DNA of 7,811 nt from Parachlamydiales bacterium (GTDB lineage: Bacteria > Chlamydiota > Chlamydiia > Chlamydiales > SM23-39). Where the stretch lies: NCBI GenBank assembly GCA_003151315.1, contig PLXF01000054.1:2631-10441 (forward strand). The letters are read 5' to 3'. This document shows, in pieces, positions 4,975-7,811 of the stretch; within the stretch, counting starts at the first letter, position 1, and each line of letters starts with the position of its first letter. The notes under the pieces were generated by a model. It saw only the letters and a list, made by a program, of their open reading frames with translations. It had not been told where the DNA came from and searched no databases. Made by a program: the position numbers and the translations under genes.

Positions 4975-6051
4975 TTATATACCCTTGTATTTTTTGTTAC
5001 CGCTTGTTGTGAAGGTGTCGATGTTGAGCTTCGAGAGGTGTTTGAGGACATTATTTGTAACCTGCGTCTCTCGGGCGTTTAGCTTTCGCAGATTCTTAAG
5101 TGCATGTAGGTGGAGGATCCCTTCGTCTCCGATTTTGGGGCAGTTGTATAGATTTAGGTCGCGAAGATTGACGGCTTCGGCGAGGTATGCGAGGCCCTGG
5201 TTGGTGATTTGAGGGCATTCGGCGAGGCTCAAACTCTGCAAATTGACAATTCTGGCCAGGTGCATAAGGCCGATATCGGTGATCTTTTCGCAGCATTGTA
5301 GATCCAGTTTTTTGAGATTGGGCGCTCGGCTTAAGCCCTCGAGGCCGCTATCTCTGACTCTTGGTCCCATGCGGCAAAAATAGAGGTCTAGTTCTTCGAG
5401 ATTGGGTAGTTGGGTAATATGCCGAAGATCTCCGTTGTAAATAATACAATGAGCCAGGTTTAAGTAGCTGAGCTTGTCCAGTAGGGGAATCCGCTGAATT
5501 CCGCTGTAAGGGATCCCGTTTTCAACCCGGTCTAATCGACAGCAGGAGAGGTTTAAGCTATGGAGATCGGGAAAAGCTCTTAATAAGGAAAGGCTTGTAA
5601 CGGTAATCTGCGCACAACTAGCGAGATTTAGACTTCGCAGATCGGGGCATCGAACGGCGAATTCTTGGAGCTCGGTATCTGTGAGGGGGGATTTCCATAG
5701 GTCGAGGTGGCGGATTTTTAGGTATGAGAGTTTGGCTGTTTCTAAAAATTGGATCTCAGCACGTCTAAAAACTTGGTATTCTTTATAGCTTACCTCCCGA
5801 TTTTCTAGTTCTATTCGCGTATGCAAAACGGCTAGAGCTATGGGCTTTCGATGAACTTTTTTTTCTGTAAAAAACAAACAAATTTTTTTACTTGTCTGAA
5901 TCAGTTGGGCCATCTCTTCAGGGGTCAAAAATGACGCAACCACTCGTATATAGTCGCCGGTAAATAATAAGAAATTATTTTGTAAGTAAATGCTTGTCAT
6001 AAGTGTAGTTATTATAAATACCCCGATATTAATGTAAATAGGGTATTTCAT
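4975..6051 (-). CDS. F-box-like / leucine-rich-repeat protein (candidate effector)
   Basis: A 358-residue protein. Residues about 6-30 are hydrophobic and may be a membrane segment or signal-like leader. Residues about 31-62 (FTGDYIRVVASFLTPEEMAQ, then LIQTSKKICLFF) resemble the F-box pattern, with SFL, an acidic turn, a leucine-rich helix and the TSK motif. From about residue 114 to 343 there are nine leucine-rich repeats of about 24-25 residues, beginning near 114, 138, 163, 194, 218, 246, 271, 296 and 321. They are of the cysteine-containing class (LxxLxLxxC-xxITDxGLxxL), as in eukaryotic F-box/LRR proteins; the repeats at 163 and 218 are longer and the last is degenerate. F-box/LRR proteins are expanded in environmental chlamydiae and are thought to act on host ubiquitin ligases. 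The ATG at 6051 has AGGG very close before it; a second in-frame ATG at residue 18 (6000) would remove most of the hydrophobic leader. A perfect inverted repeat covers the first ATG. Confidence 0.82.
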   Translation of the reverse strand: MKYPIYINIGVFIITTLMTSIYLQNNFLLFTGDYIRVVASFLTPEEMAQLIQTSKKICLFFTEKKVHRKPIALAVLHTRIELENREVSYKEYQVFRRAEIQFLETAKLSYLKIRHLDLWKSPLTDTELQEFAVRCPDLRSLNLASCAQITVTSLSLLRAFPDLHSLNLSCCRLDRVENGIPYSGIQRIPLLDKLSYLNLAHCIIYNGDLRHITQLPNLEELDLYFCRMGPRVRDSGLEGLSRAPNLKKLDLQCCEKITDIGLMHLARIVNLQSLSLAECPQITNQGLAYLAEAVNLRDLNLYNCPKIGDEGILHLHALKNLRKLNARETQVTNNVLKHLSKLNIDTFTTSGNKKYKGI

Positions 6052-6057
6052 ACCCTA
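6039..6057. repeat. 8-bp perfect inverted repeat over the LRR start codon
   Basis: TAGGGTAT (6039-6046) and ATACCCTA (6050-6057) are exact reverse complements with a 3-base loop TTC. The structure lies in the 55-base divergent spacer and contains the minus-strand ATG (6051-6049) and the AGGG that could serve as its ribosome binding site. As RNA it would form a tight hairpin hiding the start of the LRR message; as DNA it could be an operator for a dimeric regulator acting on both divergent genes. Confidence 0.55.
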
Positions 6058-6092
6058 AATTAAAATCATGTAAAGATGTAAAATCTAAGGAA

Positions 6093-6098
6093 AAGGAG
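6093..6098 (+). promoter_or_regulatory. Strong Shine-Dalgarno of the CaaX coiled-coil gene
   Basis: AAGGAG followed by eight bases and ATG (6107) is the strongest ribosome binding site in the window and fixes this start. TAAAAT hexamers at 6061-6066 and 6079-6084 are possible -10 elements, but neither has a convincing -35. The first would give a more usual leader length. Confidence 0.65.
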
Positions 6099-6106
6099 AA
6101 ACATAG

Positions 6107-7345
6107 ATGAACGCGGTACAAACTTACACAGTAGAAAGGGTAGCTATCCCTACTATAGCGGATTCTATTGATCAATTATTAGATATTTATGACGACTATA
6201 AGGGCTGGACAGATCCCACCTCTAGGAAAGTAATTAATTGGATAGAGGAAAGTTTTGCTGCGATTAATGGGTTAGAGTCTGAAGAAGTGGTGGTCGGTAT
6301 TGCCGTGGCACGAATTGAGATTCTATTTCGCCAAATTCTCGTGAATCCATTCAACGATAGACCTTTGGCCACTTCCGTATTGGAGAACGGGCGGATCTGG
6401 GAGCGGGAGGTTTATCATCAGGTGAGAGAGCTCTTCCAGGGGAGATCGCCTATTGATGGGGCGGAAATGGCGGGCTTGCCGATCGTCCATATGTTTGCGC
6501 AAAGTATTCGCGCTTGGGCCGATCAGTGTATCGCATTGGCCGTGATCAATGGGATCGGCGCTGTGGGACCCGTGGAAAGGGATCCTCTGGAGCGGTTAAA
6601 AAATGAGCCTCGCTTGGCCTATGCGTTTTATAAAAAAATGGGGCAGAACATTTTGCTGGAAGAGCAAAACCAAAAAATTCAGGAAGAGCAACGGGCGATT
6701 CAGGAAAATATGCAGCTAGCGCTTATTCGTGTCGATCAGGAGATGAAGCAGCTGCAAGAGGTTGGTCGGGTGGCTGATGAAAGGGCACTTACATTAGCGC
6801 AAGAACAGCAGCAGGAGATTGAGGGGAGAATTGCATCGATCGAACGGACTCATGAAGAGACGAGCAACCATCTACGCGCGGAAATCGACACGCATCGGGA
6901 GAAGATCTCCTCTTTAGAAAGGGAGATAGAGATCGTCAGCCAAACGAATGGCGCCTTCGCTTCTGAATTAACAATCCAGAAAGAAGAGGAGATTCGCGCC
7001 CACAAAAGGGTGATTGCGACCCTCGGAGGAGATCTCCGCTCGTTGGAAGAAAGGCATAGGGAAGAGAAAGTTCGTTGGGCCGCTCAGCTCGCAGAGGCTC
7101 ATGAGGCCAGGTTGATTGATTTGCGATTGAATGGAGAGAGAATATCTAGGTTGCAAGAAGCGGCAGCCCAAGATGCGACGGATCTCAGAGATGCCAAGGC
7201 AAAAATAGAAGAGGCGACCCAGAAAGAGGAGCTTCATCAAGTGGAAATCCGCAGACTTATGGGCGCTTTGGCTCATCGCCAAAGAGAGATCGACGATATC
7301 CGGAATAACTCCGGCGGCGGGAAAAATCACTGCATAATTTGTTAA
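6107..7345 (+). CDS. Long coiled-coil protein with C-terminal CaaX-like box (candidate effector)
   Basis: A 412-residue protein with no signal peptide and no membrane segment. I do not recognise the N-terminal domain. It is a mostly helical, mixed region (about 1-180) with features such as IDQLLDIYDDYKGW (21-34), an NPFNDRP loop (80-86) and IRAWADQCIALAV (134-146). From about 183 to 400 the sequence is a nearly continuous, highly charged helix rich in Glu, Gln, Arg and Ala, as in long coiled coils. It then breaks into NNSGGGKNH (400-408), a flexible linker, and ends in Cys409-Ile-Ile-Cys412. This matches the CaaX prenylation box (cysteine, two aliphatic residues, variable last residue) placed exactly at the C-terminus. 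Bacteria lack CaaX protein prenyltransferases, so the motif would make sense if the protein enters a eukaryotic host cell. The gene diverges from the LRR gene and is followed 12 bases later by another coiled-coil gene. Confidence 0.82.
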   Translation: MNAVQTYTVERVAIPTIADSIDQLLDIYDDYKGWTDPTSRKVINWIEESFAAINGLESEEVVVGIAVARIEILFRQILVNPFNDRPLATSVLENGRIWEREVYHQVRELFQGRSPIDGAEMAGLPIVHMFAQSIRAWADQCIALAVINGIGAVGPVERDPLERLKNEPRLAYAFYKKMGQNILLEEQNQKIQEEQRAIQENMQLALIRVDQEMKQLQEVGRVADERALTLAQEQQQEIEGRIASIERTHEETSNHLRAEIDTHREKISSLEREIEIVSQTNGAFASELTIQKEEEIRAHKRVIATLGGDLRSLEERHREEKVRWAAQLAEAHEARLIDLRLNGERISRLQEAAAQDATDLRDAKAKIEEATQKEELHQVEIRRLMGALAHRQREIDDIRNNSGGGKNHCIIC

Positions 7346-7357
7346 AGGTAGAAAACG

Positions 7358-7811
7358 ATGAATGAATTGACCTCTCTTTCAAGTCCAAGAAGCGCTCTGA
7401 GTTCGCTAGAGCCGCTATTTGCAGTCGTGGCTTTATCCGATGAGCGGACTGCTCTTTCTAGAGCTCGAGCGGTCAGGGCAAGTGGTGAAACGGCACTTAG
7501 CGCTACCCGTTTTCCTCAAGAGATGACGAATCGTATGGTCGAGTTATCCCAGAGATCACAAGTCTTAAGCGAGCGGATAATTGTGGCCGAGAGCAACTGC
7601 CGGAAAGCGGAGCTGACCTGGAAAGGAGAAGAGAGGGCTTTGGAGTTACAACTGACTGCTGTCCGACGGAGCCTGGCTACAGCAAATCGGGAGTGTGAAA
7701 GTCTTAGATCTCGGCGTATGGCGGATGAGAAGGCTCTAGAGGACTGGAACTTACGGTTGTCGAAGTCAGAGAGAGCTCAGCCGCAGTTAACGACACAATT
7801 AGCCTCTGAGA
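7358..7811 (+). CDS. Coiled-coil protein (partial, C-terminus beyond window)
   Basis: The frame is open from the ATG at 7358 to the last base, 151 codons. AAAGG (7344-7348) precedes the ATG by nine bases and overlaps the stop codon of the CaaX gene, so the two genes are probably one operon. The first ~50 residues are rich in Ser, Ala and Leu (starting MNELTSLSSPRSALSSLEPL) without a cleavable signal peptide. From about residue 50 a charged helix rich in Glu, Arg, Ala and Leu follows and looks like a coiled coil (for example ERIIVAESNCRKAEL and RRMADEKALEDW). No family is recognised. Its composition resembles the coiled-coil half of the upstream protein, so the two might interact or be divergent relatives. 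Whether it also ends in a CaaX box cannot be seen. Confidence 0.8.
   Translation, partial: MNELTSLSSPRSALSSLEPLFAVVALSDERTALSRARAVRASGETALSATRFPQEMTNRMVELSQRSQVLSERIIVAESNCRKAELTWKGEERALELQLTAVRRSLATANRECESLRSRRMADEKALEDWNLRLSKSERAQPQLTTQLASE

Noticed and set aside
6968..7330. 120-codon minus-strand open frame
   Set aside because: It is antisense to the coiled-coil gene, whose skewed codon content leaves the opposite strand open; no ribosome binding site or family features seen.

Overview
The window looks like chromosomal DNA of an environmental, amoeba- or protist-associated member of the Chlamydiae (Parachlamydia/Waddlia-like). This rests on family content, not on a database match. It holds an OstA-type lipopolysaccharide-transport-like protein coupled to a DUF2608-type HAD protein, a cysteine-containing leucine-rich-repeat protein with an F-box-like N-terminus, a fragment of a GFPV...LTG-type regulator family common in amoeba-associated bacteria, and long coiled-coil proteins without signal peptides. 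One of the coiled-coil proteins ends in a eukaryotic-style CaaX box. Another intracellular bacterium such as a Legionella relative cannot be formally excluded.

Layout. Positions 1-1606 (minus strand) hold an envelope pair: a membrane-anchored OstA-fold protein followed, with a 4-base ATGA overlap, by a secreted HAD-family protein that runs off the left edge. After a 202-base divergent spacer, 1809-3485 (plus) holds a tight small-molecule gene set: a NUDIX hydrolase, a histidine (RHG) phosphatase starting directly after the NUDIX stop codon, and a Vat/CatB-type hexapeptide acetyltransferase 12 bases further on. Directly behind the acetyltransferase lies a decayed second copy of the 3' end of the histidine-phosphatase gene. 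This shows that the locus was once duplicated and then remodelled.

At 3571-4311 (minus) there is an FkbM-type SAM methyltransferase with an N-terminal hydrophobic export or anchor segment. It has a good promoter of its own at 4390-4418. From about 4354 to 4740 the DNA is AT-rich and nearly empty. It carries that promoter, a second plus-strand extended -10 promoter and a 43-codon ORF of unknown function. At 4741-4947 (minus) is a short ORF matching the N-terminal half of the GFPV...LTG (MqsA-antitoxin-like) regulators, ending just where the helix-turn-helix should begin.

The right part looks like a host-interaction locus. The F-box-like/LRR protein (4975-6051, minus) diverges from two consecutive coiled-coil genes (6107-7345 and 7358 to the right edge, plus) that probably form an operon. 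The first coiled-coil protein ends in a glycine-rich linker followed by Cys-Ile-Ile-Cys, which reads as a host prenylation signal. A perfect 8-bp inverted repeat spans the LRR gene's start codon in the 55-base divergent spacer.

The most interesting hypothesis is a pair of candidate effectors: one LRR/F-box-like protein that could recruit substrates to host ubiquitin ligase, and one coiled-coil protein that could be lipidated by host enzymes and attached to a host or vacuolar membrane. Secretion, prenylation and F-box function are inferences here and untested.
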